Source of the DNA: an uncultured Bacteroidota bacterium
Lineage (GTDB): Bacteria > Bacteroidota > Bacteroidia > Bacteroidales > P3
DNA length: 64,000 nt
Assembly (NCBI GenBank): GCA_902784865.1
Contig: CACZWL010000007.1
Location: 1 to 64,000, forward strand
Reading direction: 5' to 3'
This document shows, in pieces, positions 47,910 through 57,136 of the stretch (position 1 is its first letter; each line of letters begins with the position of its first letter). The translations under genes and the position numbers were made by a program. Below the pieces are notes generated by a model. The model was given only the letters and a program-made list of their open reading frames with translations. It was not told the origin of the DNA and did no database searches.

Positions 47910-49343
47910 TCAGACAAAGAACTGGGAATCAAAGTTCAAGAGATAGACACGGTCGGTAGCACGCGTAAAAGCCGTGTAGATCCACCGCAGGTAGTCGCGG
48001 TCCACAGGCCGCTCGCCCAGGTAGCCCTGGTCCACGATTACCGTCCGCCACTGCCCGCCCTGCGTCTTGTGGCACGTCAGCGCATAGGCGAACTTCACCT
48101 GCAGCGCGTTGTAGTAAGGGTTCTGCCGCATCTCGCGCAGGCGGTCGGCCTTGTTCGGCAGGTCGGCATAGTCCTCCATCACCGTCGTGTAGAGCCGCTC
48201 GGCCTCCTCGCTCGTCAGCGACGGCGACTCGCTGTAGAGCGTCGACAGCAGCAGCTTGCAGTCGCGCGCCTCCTCGTCGGGATAGTCCACGAACCTCAGC
48301 GTCGCGTCGGCGAAGCGGAAGCCGTACAGTTCCTGCACGTTCCTCACGCTCAGCACCTCCACGATGTCGCCGTTGGCGATGAAGCCGATGTTGCTGTCGG
48401 TGTCGAGCCAGTAGTAGTTGTTCTTCACCACCATCAGGTAGTCGCCCGCGTTGACCTCCTCTTCGCGGAAGAGGACGCTGCCGCGAACCCCTTGGTTGAA
48501 GAGGTTGGCGCGCTTGTTCGAGCGGCAGACCACCACCACTTGTTCGAGCGAGAAGTCGTCGTATTCGCGGTAGAGTGTCTCCATGAGGTCCTCGCCCTGC
48601 AGGCGCACCACGTCGTCGTAGCCTTCGAGGTCGAAGAGGGGCAGCGAGGCCTCGTCGCCTTCGTCGAGGCCGGCAATCTGGTCGCGCAGGGCCGTGGCGC
48701 CTGCCAGGATGCCCGAGAGCTGCTGCTGGCGCACCACCTCGGTCAGCTCGCAGGCTATGATGTTCAGACTGAACGAGGCGGCGAGGTATCGTTCGTCGAG
48801 GGCGGGGCTCTCGCTCTGTCCCACGGGGGGCAGCTGCGCCGTGTCGCCGATGAGCATCAGGCGGCAGTGGTTGCCGCTGTAGACGTACTCTATCAGGTCT
48901 TCCAGCAGGCTCTGCCGCGAGGCGGTGGGTTCGAGGCCTATCATCGACGCTTCGTCGACGATGAAGAGGGTGTAGGTGTGTTTGTTGATGCCGCGTACCG
49001 TGCGCACCACACCGGTGGCGTCGGTGGCCGTCATGTAGATTTTCTTGTGGATGGTGTAGGCCGCACGGCCGGAGTAGCCGGAGATGACCTTGGCGGCGCG
49101 GCCCGTGGGAGCAAGCAGCACCGTGTTGACGCGCAGCCGCGGCAGCGTCTGTATCAGCGCCGACACCAGCGAGGTCTTGCCCGTGCCGGCATAGCCCTTC
49201 ATGAGGAACAGCGAGCGCGGGTCGCGGTCGTATAGGAACCGCACCATGGAAGTGCAAGCATCCTGCTGTCCGCCCGTGGGGGTGTGCGGAAAGCAGGATA
49301 GGATGAGCTTTCTTACCGTCTGCTCAACGTCGAGGGGAGCCAC
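47910..49343 (-). CDS. RecD-like ATP-dependent DNA helicase
   Basis: This 477-residue superfamily 1 helicase has Walker A GYAGTGKTSLVSAL, motif Ia TVLLAPTGRAAKV, motif II TLFIVDEASMIG, motif III LIGDTAQLPPVG, and the C-terminal UvrD_C_2 part with FAYALTCHKTQGGQWRTVIVD. Such stand-alone RecD-like helicases are common in Bacteroidota and act in DNA repair; no RecB or RecC partner is here. It is convergent with the acyltransferase gene. Confidence 0.88.
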   Translation of the reverse strand: MAPLDVEQTVRKLILSCFPHTPTGGQQDACTSMVRFLYDRDPRSLFLMKGYAGTGKTSLVSALIQTLPRLRVNTVLLAPTGRAAKVISGYSGRAAYTIHKKIYMTATDATGVVRTVRGINKHTYTLFIVDEASMIGLEPTASRQSLLEDLIEYVYSGNHCRLMLIGDTAQLPPVGQSESPALDERYLAASFSLNIIACELTEVVRQQQLSGILAGATALRDQIAGLDEGDEASLPLFDLEGYDDVVRLQGEDLMETLYREYDDFSLEQVVVVCRSNKRANLFNQGVRGSVLFREEEVNAGDYLMVVKNNYYWLDTDSNIGFIANGDIVEVLSVRNVQELYGFRFADATLRFVDYPDEEARDCKLLLSTLYSESPSLTSEEAERLYTTVMEDYADLPNKADRLREMRQNPYYNALQVKFAYALTCHKTQGGQWRTVIVDQGYLGERPVDRDYLRWIYTAFTRATDRVYLLNFDSQFFV

Positions 49344-49355
49344 AGGGCCAGATGC

Positions 49356-49694
49356 TTACTCGGCCTCGGGCAGGGTGACCTCGACGGGGATGGTCTGTTG
49401 CGGGGTGGGCTGGGCCATCGGGTTGATGTCCGACACCTTCACCTCGGTCTGCATCGGGTCTTCGCCGCGGCCGCTGTGGATCATCATCGTGGCAGCCAGG
49501 CTCAGCACCACCATGATGCCGGCCAGCCACCACGTGGCTTTCTCGAGGAAGTCGGCCGTCTGGCGGGCACCCAGCACCTGCTGCGGCGCCGAGAAGTTGG
49601 CCGCCAGGCCGCCACCTTTCGAGTTCTGTATCAATACCACTCCCGCAAGCAATATGCTGACGATGATAATAAGGATTACGATAACTGTATACAT
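49356..49694 (-). CDS. secG: Preprotein translocase subunit SecG
   Basis: This 112-residue protein has two membrane helices (VIVILIIIVSILLAGVVLIQ and WWLAGIMVVLSLAATMMI) joined by the conserved NSKGGGLAANFSAPQQVLGAR loop. This is the SecG pattern; it assists SecYE. A proline-rich acidic tail (residues 90-112) is typical of Bacteroidota. A -7 box inside the end of the upstream gene suggests its own promoter. Confidence 0.92.
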   Translation of the reverse strand: MYTVIVILIIIVSILLAGVVLIQNSKGGGLAANFSAPQQVLGARQTADFLEKATWWLAGIMVVLSLAATMMIHSGRGEDPMQTEVKVSDINPMAQPTPQQTIPVEVTLPEAE

Positions 49695-49715
49695 GCTTAG
49701 TTTTTTATTATTATT

Positions 49716-50423
49716 CTATTTTAACAATGCTTTCAACTTCTTAATTCGGGGTGCAAAAATACTACTTTTTTCGGGATTACGCGCCAATAAATTCTTATAA
49801 ATCGCCAGCGCACGGTCGTATTTTCCCTGTTGTTCGAGTATAACTGCAAGTGTTTCAGTGCCCAACGCGATATCCGGCGTCAGACTTTTTTTGTCGTTGA
49901 AATCCACCAAGGGGGCTCTTTCGGGCGGCGCAACGACCTCCTCTTCAGGCTCCGTTTGCAGAAATTTCGACAGGATGACACTCTTCGGAGCCGTCTTGAA
50001 CGACACCTCCTGGAAGGTGTTGATCTCGTTCAGTATGTCGGTCGCCGGCTCGGCTTCCTTGGGCGTGGCCGCCACGGGCTCGACGGCCTTGGCGGGCGCG
50101 GCCACCGGCGCAGCGTGCGCGGCAGGGGCGGCGGGCGCGGCAGGGGCTACCGGCTTCGGCGCCGCCGCCTCGGCAGGCAGCGCCTCGGCTTGGCGGGCCG
50201 ACGACACCATGCCTTCCACTGCCTCGGGGCCACACACCGACAGCCACACCGCACGGCGCTCCTCGGCCGTGTCGTACCCATAGGCACGGTCGGCCATCAG
50301 CGCCAGCGCACTGAGCACCGACGAGTAGGGATACTTGGCAAGCTTAGCCTTCAGCCAGCCCCGCTCCTGCGACGTGAACGCCGCTGGATGCGACACCTTC
50401 TTTTCGAATTCCTTCTTGTCCAT
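49716..50423 (-). CDS. TPR-containing protein of unknown function
   Basis: The 235-residue protein has a folded N-terminal part (1-80), an Ala/Pro-rich linker (about 85-125), and a C-terminal tetratricopeptide-like unit (LAVILEQQGKYDRALAIYKNL). Proteins of this layout are common next to secG in Bacteroidota but have no known job. It has no signal peptide. Its last codons contain the secG promoter. Confidence 0.7.
   Translation of the reverse strand: MDKKEFEKKVSHPAAFTSQERGWLKAKLAKYPYSSVLSALALMADRAYGYDTAEERRAVWLSVCGPEAVEGMVSSARQAEALPAEAAAPKPVAPAAPAAPAAHAAPVAAPAKAVEPVAATPKEAEPATDILNEINTFQEVSFKTAPKSVILSKFLQTEPEEEVVAPPERAPLVDFNDKKSLTPDIALGTETLAVILEQQGKYDRALAIYKNLLARNPEKSSIFAPRIKKLKALLK
49754..49761 (-). 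promoter_or_regulatory. Candidate -7 box of secG inside the upstream gene
   Basis: The minus strand reads TATTTTTG, an exact TAnnTTTG match, 60 bases before the secG start and within the last codons of the TPR gene. Confidence 0.4.
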
Positions 50424-50503
50424 TTCCTTTGCTTCCGTTTCTTCGTTTTCTTAACCCCGGTTAGGGTCCATTTAACAACTTTTCACATTGCAAAATGGAA
50501 TTG

Positions 50504-50511
50504 CAAAGGTA
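50504..50511 (-). promoter_or_regulatory. -7 box of the TPR gene
   Basis: The minus strand reads TACCTTTG, an exact match, 81 bases before the start codon. Confidence 0.5.
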
Positions 50512-50637
50512 CAAATAATTTTCCAAACAGAATAAAAAGAATTTATTTTACATGATTATATTGCTGACAACCAACACATTGTGACGAAAATATTTTTCTC
50601 GGGAACATTTTTTCATTTCCATATGGATTTTTTTGTG

Positions 50638-50645
50638 TAATTTTG
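50638..50645 (+). promoter_or_regulatory. -7 box of rpmH
   Basis: TAATTTTG is an exact match, 24 bases before rpmH. Confidence 0.6.
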
Positions 50646-50669
50646 CACCTCCAAAATTGAGTAAAAAAG

Positions 50670-50816
50670 ATGAAAAGAACGTTCCAACCTTCACTGAGAA
50701 AAAGAGCAAACAAGCACGGCTTCCGCAAGAGAATGTCCACTGCCAACGGCAGAAAAGTGCTGGCCGCCCGTCGTAGAAAAGGCAGAAAAAGACTGACCGT
50801 CTCCGACGAGAGATAA
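50670..50816 (+). CDS. rpmH: 50S ribosomal protein L34
   Basis: This very short gene encodes 48 residues, starting [20 protein letters not shown] and ending KRLTVSDER, the L34 pattern. The protein is strongly basic, as expected for a ribosomal protein. It has its own promoter and a terminator 60 bases downstream. Confidence 0.97.
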   Translation: MKRTFQPSLRKRANKHGFRKRMSTANGRKVLAARRRKGRKRLTVSDER

Positions 50817-50873
50817 GCAAGTAGACCAACTTGCCCTCCCACTACAATGGAATCTCATACGGCATTGCAAAGG

Positions 50874-50905
50874 AAAAAGAAGTATTGAGGATACTTCTTT
50901 TTTTG
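50874..50905 (+). terminator. Intrinsic terminator of rpmH
   Basis: AAAAAGAAGTAT and ATACTTCTTTTT form a 12-bp stem with loop TGAGG and a following T-run. Confidence 0.85.
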
Positions 50906-50934
50906 TTTTACCCCACCCCACCGCCTCACCACCC

Positions 50935-52362
50935 ATGGCAAGAAAGAACAAAGACCTGCCGCTCCTCGAGCGCGTACCCATCACCGCCACCGCCGCCGAA
51001 GGCATGGCCCTGGCCAAGGTCGACGGCCTCGTCGTCTTCGTCCCCTTCGTCGTCCCCGGCGACGTCGTTGACATACAACTATATAAAAAGAAAAAGAACT
51101 ACGCCGAAGGCCGCGCCGTCCACTTCCACACCCTCTCGCCCGACCGCGTCGACGCCCGATGCCCCCACTTCGGCACCTGCGGCGGATGCAAGTGGCAGAC
51201 CATGAGCTACCCGGCGCAGCTCGCCGCCAAGCAGCAGCAGGTGCGCGACAACCTGGAACGCCTCGGCAACATCGACTGCTCGCTCATGCGCCCCATCTGC
51301 GGCTCGGAAAACATCTACTACTACCGCAACAAGCTGGAATTCACCTTCTCCAACCGCTCCTGGCTCACCAAGGAACAACTCGCGCAGGACACTCCCCCCC
51401 CCCCCGGCGCCCTCGGCTTCCACATACCGCAACTCTTCGACAAAGTCCTCGACATCAGCCACTGCGCCCTGCAGGCCGACCCCAGCAACGACATACGCCT
51501 CGCCGTCCGCCAGCACGCCCTCGACAACAACCTCGAATTCTACGACATACGCAACCACACCGGCTTCCTGCGCAACCTCGTCGTCCGCAACACCTCCGTC
51601 GGTCACTGGATGGTCATCGTCATCGTCGCCGAGAACGACCCCGCACGCCTCTTCCCGCTGCTCGACATGCTCCACAGCCGCTTCCCGCAAATCACCTCGC
51701 TCCAGTACATCGTCAACACCAAGATGAACGACTCCTACGGCGACCTCGACGTCGTCACCTACCTGGGCGACAACCATATAGAAGAGCACATGCAGGGCTA
51801 CGACGGCAGCCCCGACCTCCGCTTCATCATCAACCCCAAATCCTTCTACCAGACCAACTCCGCCCAAGCCCAACGCCTCTACAGCTTCGTAGCCGAACTC
51901 GCTGAACTTCAGCCTACTGACACCCTCTACGACCTCTACACCGGCACCGGCACCATAGCCCTCTTCCTGGCCGACAAATGCCGACGCGTCGTCGGCATCG
52001 AATACGTCGAAGAGGCCATCGCCGACGCACGGCAGAACGCACGCCTCAACGGCTTCGGCAACACAGCCTTCTTCGCCGGCGACATGGCCAAGGTCCTCAC
52101 CCCCGAATTCATCGCCGCCAACGGCCACCCCGACGTCGTCGTCACCGACCCACCACGCGCAGGCATGCACGAAAAAGTCGTCGAGCAACTCCTCGCCGCC
52201 GCCCCGCGCAAAATAGTATACGTCAGCTGCAACCCCGCCACACAAGCACGTGACATACAGATGCTTGCATCGCGCTACGACGTCCGCCGCATCCAGCCCG
52301 TCGACATGTTCCCACACACCCACCACGTCGAGAACATCGCCGAGCTCATCCTCGCCCGCTGA
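50935..52362 (+). CDS. rlmD: 23S rRNA (uracil-C5)-methyltransferase, RlmD/RumA family
   Basis: This 475-residue enzyme has an N-terminal TRAM domain (about 10-65), the iron-sulfur cysteines CPHFGTCGGCKW plus a later Cys in DISHCALQ, the SAM motif LYDLYTGTGTIALFLA, and the catalytic VYVSCNPATQARDI. It methylates a uracil of 23S rRNA. Around residues 152-157 the coding DNA carries a run of 12 C (51394-51405) encoding part of DTPPPPGAL, a possible slippage site. Confidence 0.93.
   Translation: MARKNKDLPLLERVPITATAAEGMALAKVDGLVVFVPFVVPGDVVDIQLYKKKKNYAEGRAVHFHTLSPDRVDARCPHFGTCGGCKWQTMSYPAQLAAKQQQVRDNLERLGNIDCSLMRPICGSENIYYYRNKLEFTFSNRSWLTKEQLAQDTPPPPGALGFHIPQLFDKVLDISHCALQADPSNDIRLAVRQHALDNNLEFYDIRNHTGFLRNLVVRNTSVGHWMVIVIVAENDPARLFPLLDMLHSRFPQITSLQYIVNTKMNDSYGDLDVVTYLGDNHIEEHMQGYDGSPDLRFIINPKSFYQTNSAQAQRLYSFVAELAELQPTDTLYDLYTGTGTIALFLADKCRRVVGIEYVEEAIADARQNARLNGFGNTAFFAGDMAKVLTPEFIAANGHPDVVVTDPPRAGMHEKVVEQLLAAAPRKIVYVSCNPATQARDIQMLASRYDVRRIQPVDMFPHTHHVENIAELILAR
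51394..51405 (+). repeat. C12 homopolymer inside rlmD
   Basis: Twelve consecutive C residues lie in the coding region. A one-base slip would shift the frame and cut the enzyme off before its catalytic domain. Confidence 0.9.
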
Positions 52363-52369
52363 CCCCTCG

Positions 52370-52635
52370 GCGAAACTCTCAAAAACAAGGGTCGTTTAAC
52401 ATCTATTAACAAACGCCCCTCCGACCCCCTTTTCAGAGACCTACCAGAGTCGAACTTGATACCTACTTGATACCTACAAGATGCTGAAAATCAGCCTCGG
52501 CACCCCTAAAGCACCCTATTGCACTATCATTCAGTCGCTTGCGGCGTTTCCGACACATTCCGGCCCACCCCTCGCAGAGCCATTTTAAACTCTCGAAAAC
52601 TGCCCGCCAACTTTCCTAACAAATGTTAAATTAAC
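52370..52635 (+). repeat. Dispersed intergenic repeat, long copy C
   Basis: The copy begins with a stray piece of the end module (GGCGAAACTCTCAAAAAC), then only the right arm of the hairpin (GTTTAACATCTATTAACAAA). The TTTTCAG (52430) to CTGAAAA (52484) section follows, with ACCTACCAGAGTCGAAC and two more ACCTAC units. A diverged middle comes next, and the end module closes it (CTCTCGAAAAC, CCAACTTTCC, TGTTAAATTAAC). It points to the T9SS repeat protein. The remainder of the 520-base gap holds only its promoter. Confidence 0.78.
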
Positions 52636-52753
52636 CATTTTTAACAAATTTACACCCCGAAAACGGAAAGCATCCACACACGCCCCGAAAACCTAAAAAA
52701 TGCTAAAAAAAATATTTTTCGCAACAAAACGGCCACATTCTAAAAAAAAGTCT

Positions 52754-52761
52754 TATCTTTG
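52754..52761 (+). promoter_or_regulatory. -7 box of the T9SS repeat-protein gene
   Basis: TATCTTTG is an exact match; the transcript would have a leader of about 115 bases. Confidence 0.6.
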
Positions 52762-52882
52762 CATATTGTTCCCGAAGGGCAAAAAAGCCCTTGGAGAAAC
52801 ACAAAGAATTGTATAACAAACAAATGCGCCGACAACGCAACAATTAAACTGAATAAATAATAATAAAAATACAACTACCAAG

Positions 52883-55114
52883 ATGAAAAAAGCATTATTG
52901 AGTCTGTTTCTGACAATCGCATGCGCTTCCATGGCCTTCAGCCAGAACCCTGCAACTGTCAAATTCTCGACCACCGACACCGTGGCTTGCGGAAGCTTCA
53001 CTTGGAGCAACGACTCCATCTACACCGCTTCCACCGTCGACACCTACACCTCGGGCGACACCGTCTACGTCCTCAACCTTGTCCTCGAGGCACCCAAAGT
53101 CGACACCCTCGTCGCCGTGCCCGTCGCCGGCGCCTGCTCCGCACACTCCCTCTGGAACGACAAAGTCTGGGGCTCCGACGGCTTCTACCTCGACACCATC
53201 CGCATCCCCGGCCAGTGCGACAGCGTCATCAAAGTCCAAGTGACCCTCTCCGGCCTCGACACCCTCGCCGAAGAGACCGCCACCGCCTGCGACTTCTACG
53301 TGGCCTCCTGGGGCGACACCATCCGCGCCACCAACATCGGCACCGACGTCACCTTCACCACCGCCACCTGCCAGCTCCTCGTCAACTCCCTCAACATCAC
53401 CATCAAAAACGCCGTCGTCACCCCCACCAAGCAAATCACCGCCGACGGCTGCTCCTACGACTGGAACGGCATCAACATCACCGCCCCCAACGTCGCCTAC
53501 TACGACACACTCCTCGCCGCCAACGGCTGCGATAGCATCATCAGCCTCATGGTCACCGCCTTCTCCGGCAACGCCTACGACACCACCGACCTCGTCGTCT
53601 GCGACTACTACGTCAACGGCACCGACACCGTCCGCACCACCACCACCCTCACCACCACCACCGAAGTCTCCCCCGGCTGCTTCGACCACGACGTCATCAA
53701 CCTCACCGTCAGATACACCTTCACCGACACCAACGCCACCATCGTCCGCGACACCATCGGCGGTTGCTCACTCTCCTGGTTCGGCAACACCTACGGCCTC
53801 AACCACATCGGCCAGACCTTCTACGCCTACGACAAGACCACCCTCGGCGAGTGCGACAGCCTCGTGGCCATCCGCCTCACCGCCCTCGACGGCAACAAAC
53901 ACGACACCGTCGAAGTCTCCTACTGCGGCAACAACTACACCTGGAACGGCAACGCCATCCAGGCCACCGGCGAATACACCCACGTCGACAGCACCGCCGC
54001 CACCGCCACCACCCCCAAGTGCTACACCACCCACCACCTCCTCTTCACTCTCACCGACCGCTACGTCGACACCACCCACCGCAACACCGTCAACCGCTGC
54101 GGCTCCTACAAGTTCCCCTTCAACCCCACAGGCAACACCACCTACAACACGGACACCGCCGTCTTCACCACCTCCGGCGTCTACACCGAAGCCCCCGACG
54201 GCCGCCCCCTCATCTCGGTCGACAACGCCACCAAGTGCGCCACCCACTACACCCTCACCGTCAACGTCATCCCCATCTCACAGAACGGCACCTACGAGGT
54301 TGAAACCACCGCCTGCGACTCCTACGACTTCCGCTTCTTCGGATCCAACGTCATCAACCACAGCGTCGACACCACCATCTTCGTCCAGCGCCGCACCAAC
54401 AACAGCTGCTTCGACTCCACCGGCCACCTCAAACTCACCATCAACCGCCGCTCCTACGCCGACTACAACGTCGACACCTGCGACTCCTACACCTGGACCG
54501 GCTTCACCAACACCACCTACACTGCCTCCACCGTCGACTCACTCCGCCTCACCAACCAGAAGAACTCCGTCGGATGCGACTCCATCGGCCGCCTCAACCT
54601 CGTCATCAACACCACCCCTGAGGTCGTCATCGAAGGCTCCTGGAACCTCGAGACCAGCGCCAATGGCGACGGCACCGCCCACCTCGTCGCCGTCTGCGAA
54701 GAAGAAGGCGTCACCTACGCCTGGTTCCTCGGCACCGAGACCACTCCCGCCTCCACCTCCGAGACCCTCGACGCCAACGTCACCTCCAACACCGACGTCC
54801 GCCTCGAGACCACCAGCCTCAACGGCTGCGTAGCCAAGAACTGGATCACCATCACCCTCGGCATCGAAGGCTCCGACGACATCAACGTCAGCATCTACCC
54901 CAACCCCGCCTCGCGCTACATCAACATCGAGAGCGCTGAAGGCCTCCGCGACGTCGTCATCTACAACGCCATCGGCCAGCAGGTCATCAACCGCACCATC
55001 GGCGCCAACATGACCACCCTCGACCTCGGCAACCTAGCCTCCGGCAACTACACCATGCGTATCACCGCCCTCAACGGCGAGCAGACCACCCGCAAATTCA
55101 TTGTCAACAAATAA
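52883..55114 (+). CDS. Secreted Cys-rich repeat protein with T9SS type A sorting domain
   Basis: The 743-residue protein has a signal peptide (MKKALLSLFLTIACASMAFS). A long passenger follows, made of degenerate repeats of the form C-x-S-Y-x-W-x-G ... GCDSIxxLxLxI (clear examples: CDSYTWTGFTNTTYTAST, NGCDSIISLMVTA, GCDSIGRLNLVIN). The C-terminal sorting domain reads VSIYPNPASRYINIES ... GNYTMRITALNG, closing with RKFIVNK. It is exported through the outer membrane by the type IX system and probably stays on the cell surface as an adhesin-like or structural protein. apbE follows after 2 bases. Confidence 0.88.
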   Translation: MKKALLSLFLTIACASMAFSQNPATVKFSTTDTVACGSFTWSNDSIYTASTVDTYTSGDTVYVLNLVLEAPKVDTLVAVPVAGACSAHSLWNDKVWGSDGFYLDTIRIPGQCDSVIKVQVTLSGLDTLAEETATACDFYVASWGDTIRATNIGTDVTFTTATCQLLVNSLNITIKNAVVTPTKQITADGCSYDWNGINITAPNVAYYDTLLAANGCDSIISLMVTAFSGNAYDTTDLVVCDYYVNGTDTVRTTTTLTTTTEVSPGCFDHDVINLTVRYTFTDTNATIVRDTIGGCSLSWFGNTYGLNHIGQTFYAYDKTTLGECDSLVAIRLTALDGNKHDTVEVSYCGNNYTWNGNAIQATGEYTHVDSTAATATTPKCYTTHHLLFTLTDRYVDTTHRNTVNRCGSYKFPFNPTGNTTYNTDTAVFTTSGVYTEAPDGRPLISVDNATKCATHYTLTVNVIPISQNGTYEVETTACDSYDFRFFGSNVINHSVDTTIFVQRRTNNSCFDSTGHLKLTINRRSYADYNVDTCDSYTWTGFTNTTYTASTVDSLRLTNQKNSVGCDSIGRLNLVINTTPEVVIEGSWNLETSANGDGTAHLVAVCEEEGVTYAWFLGTETTPASTSETLDANVTSNTDVRLETTSLNGCVAKNWITITLGIEGSDDINVSIYPNPASRYINIESAEGLRDVVIYNAIGQQVINRTIGANMTTLDLGNLASGNYTMRITALNGEQTTRKFIVNK

Positions 55115-55116
55115 TA

Positions 55117-56157
55117 ATGAAGATACAATGTAAAAACAAAAGCGTTCGGCGCCGTGGCGCCGGACGCTTTTTCATAGCCCTTGCCGCAGTGCTGCCGCTC
55201 GGCGCCTGCCACCGTGCCGAACCAATGCGCATGGCCGGCGAAGCCCAAGGCACCTACTACAGCATCGCCTACTACGACAAAGAGCGGCGCGACCTGCAGC
55301 CACAGGTCGACTCGCTGCTCGAAGCCTTCGACCGCTCGGTGTCGCTATGGGTCGACTCGTCGCTGCTGCGCCGCATCAACGCCAACGAGACCGACTCGGT
55401 CGACGATATCATCGCCTCCCTCCTCCCGCGATCGAAAGAGATACAAAGCTACACAGACGGAGCCTTCGACGTGCGCATCGGGCGCGTGGTGCAGGTGTGG
55501 GGCTTCAGTTTCCGCCAACGCGAAGAGCCCGACAGCACCACACTGGCTGCCCTGCTTGAGGCCGCACGCGGCGGAGTGAACATAGGGTTCGACGGACGGA
55601 TGTCGAAAGAGAACCCGGCTACCGAACTCGACTTCAACGCCATCGCGCAAGGCTACGCCGTAGACCTTCTGGCAGCGATGTTCGACAGCCTGGGCATCGC
55701 CAGCTACCTGATCGACGTTGGCGGCGAGGTTACAGCCCGCGGAAGCAAACCCGACGGAAGCCCCTGGCGCGTAGGCATCGAGCGCCCCTCTGAAGACCGC
55801 TACAGCGCCCCAATCGTGCAAACCTCCATTGCCCTCACCGATGCCTCTGTGGTGACCTCCGGCAACTACCGAAAATACTATGAGCGCGACGGGGTGAAAT
55901 ACTCCCACACCATCGACCCGGCAACAGGGCGTCCGGTGCAACACTCGCTGCTCAGCGTTTCGGTGGTGGAAAAAGAGTGCTGGCTGGCCGATGCCATGTG
56001 CACTGCCTATATGGTCATGGGTATCGACAAAGCCCGCCGCTTTATCGCCAACCACCCCGGTGGAAAAGGCACCGATGCCGTCTTCTTCATCTACGACTCG
56101 TGCGGCACACTGTGCACCTATGCCACCCCCGCATTCAAGCAATTAAACATCAAGTAA
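55117..56157 (+). CDS. apbE: FAD:protein FMN transferase (ApbE lipoprotein)
   Basis: This 346-residue lipoprotein has the lipobox LPLGAC near residue 30. ApbE marks are GEAQGTYYSIAYYD, the ELDFNAIAQGYAVDLLA stretch, LIDVGGEVTARG, DASVVTSGNYRKYYE and the flavin-site SHTIDPATGRPV. It attaches FMN to threonines of proteins such as the Rnf/Nqr subunits in the periplasm. The start at 55117 gives a basic signal region before the lipobox. Confidence 0.92.
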   Translation: MKIQCKNKSVRRRGAGRFFIALAAVLPLGACHRAEPMRMAGEAQGTYYSIAYYDKERRDLQPQVDSLLEAFDRSVSLWVDSSLLRRINANETDSVDDIIASLLPRSKEIQSYTDGAFDVRIGRVVQVWGFSFRQREEPDSTTLAALLEAARGGVNIGFDGRMSKENPATELDFNAIAQGYAVDLLAAMFDSLGIASYLIDVGGEVTARGSKPDGSPWRVGIERPSEDRYSAPIVQTSIALTDASVVTSGNYRKYYERDGVKYSHTIDPATGRPVQHSLLSVSVVEKECWLADAMCTAYMVMGIDKARRFIANHPGGKGTDAVFFIYDSCGTLCTYATPAFKQLNIK

Positions 56158-56165
56158 ATACACAC

Positions 56166-57029
56166 ATGAAATCAATGACAGGCTACGCCAAGGTCCAGTC
56201 CACCTTCGGCAACCACAAACTCAACATCGAAATCAAGACCCTCAACAGCAAGCAGCTCGACCTCATCGTCAAAGTGCCCCACCGCTACCGTGGCAAAGAG
56301 CTGGAGATACGCACACTCCTGAGCCGCCTCGAACGCGGCAAGGTAGAGTGCCTGCTCACCGAAGAGAGCACCGCCACCGAGAGCGCCCTCAACACCGAAC
56401 TGCTCACACAGCGCTACAACGCCTTGCGCCAGCAGGCTCAGGTCCTCGGCGCCTCCGACGCCAACCTGCTCAGCAGCCTGGCCCTCATGCCCGACCTCTG
56501 GGCAAGCGCCTCGGCATCGGCCGATGTCGAAGACGACGAGTGGCAGCAGACCGCCGCCGACCTCCAGCGCGCCATCGACCTCGCCGACCAGTTCCGCAAG
56601 CACGAGGGAGACGTCCTGGAGCAGGACTTCCACAAGCACGTCAACCTCATCGAGGCCTACCTCAACGAGATACCCTCCCTCGAAGGCGAGCGCATCGAGA
56701 CCGCCAAAGACCGCATCAAACGCTTCATGGCCGAGGCCGCCATCAAAGAGGTCGACACCAACCGCTTCGAGCAGGAGCTCATCTACTACCTCGAAAAGCT
56801 CGACATCACCGAAGAAAAGGTGCGCCTACAGAAGCACATCGACTACTTCCGCCAGACCATGGCCACCGAGGAGAACTGCGGCAAGAAGCTGGGCTTCGTG
56901 GCGCAGGAGATGGGGCGCGAAATCAACACCACCGGCTCCAAGGCCAACCACGCCGACATACAGAAGCTGGTGGTCGGCATGAAGGACGAGCTGGAGAAAA
57001 TCAAAGAGCAGCTCGGCAATGTGCTCTAG
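56166..57029 (+). CDS. yicC: YicC-family endoribonuclease
   Basis: The 287-residue protein begins MKSMTGYAKVQSTFGNHKLN, the YicC signature, and ends in the DUF1732 part with TEENCGKKLGFVAQEMGREI and NTTGSKA. YicC proteins are RNA-cleaving enzymes linked to stationary phase and small-RNA turnover. The start at 56166 is set by the MTGYA motif. It follows apbE by 8 bases and ends at a bidirectional terminator. Confidence 0.92.
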   Translation: MKSMTGYAKVQSTFGNHKLNIEIKTLNSKQLDLIVKVPHRYRGKELEIRTLLSRLERGKVECLLTEESTATESALNTELLTQRYNALRQQAQVLGASDANLLSSLALMPDLWASASASADVEDDEWQQTAADLQRAIDLADQFRKHEGDVLEQDFHKHVNLIEAYLNEIPSLEGERIETAKDRIKRFMAEAAIKEVDTNRFEQELIYYLEKLDITEEKVRLQKHIDYFRQTMATEENCGKKLGFVAQEMGREINTTGSKANHADIQKLVVGMKDELEKIKEQLGNVL

Positions 57030-57036
57030 GGGGGGG

Positions 57037-57081
57037 CTAGAAAATCTAGAAATTCTAGAAATTCTAGAAATTCTAGAAAAA
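57037..57081 (+). repeat. 9-bp tandem repeat (CTAGAAATT)
   Basis: Five 9-base units (CTAGAAAAT, three CTAGAAATT, CTAGAAAAA) follow directly after a run of eight G and precede the terminator. Each TTCTAGAA junction is itself palindromic. Confidence 0.85.
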
Positions 57082-57113
57082 AAAAGAAGGCAGCCGAATG
57101 GCTGCCTTCTTTT
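57082..57113. terminator. Bidirectional intrinsic terminator
   Basis: AAAAGAAGGCAGCC and GGCTGCCTTCTTTT form a 14-bp stem with loop GAAT, between the convergent yicC and the leftward T9SS gene. Confidence 0.9.
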
Positions 57114-57136
57114 GGTTTATGCTTCTAGCGGGAAAC

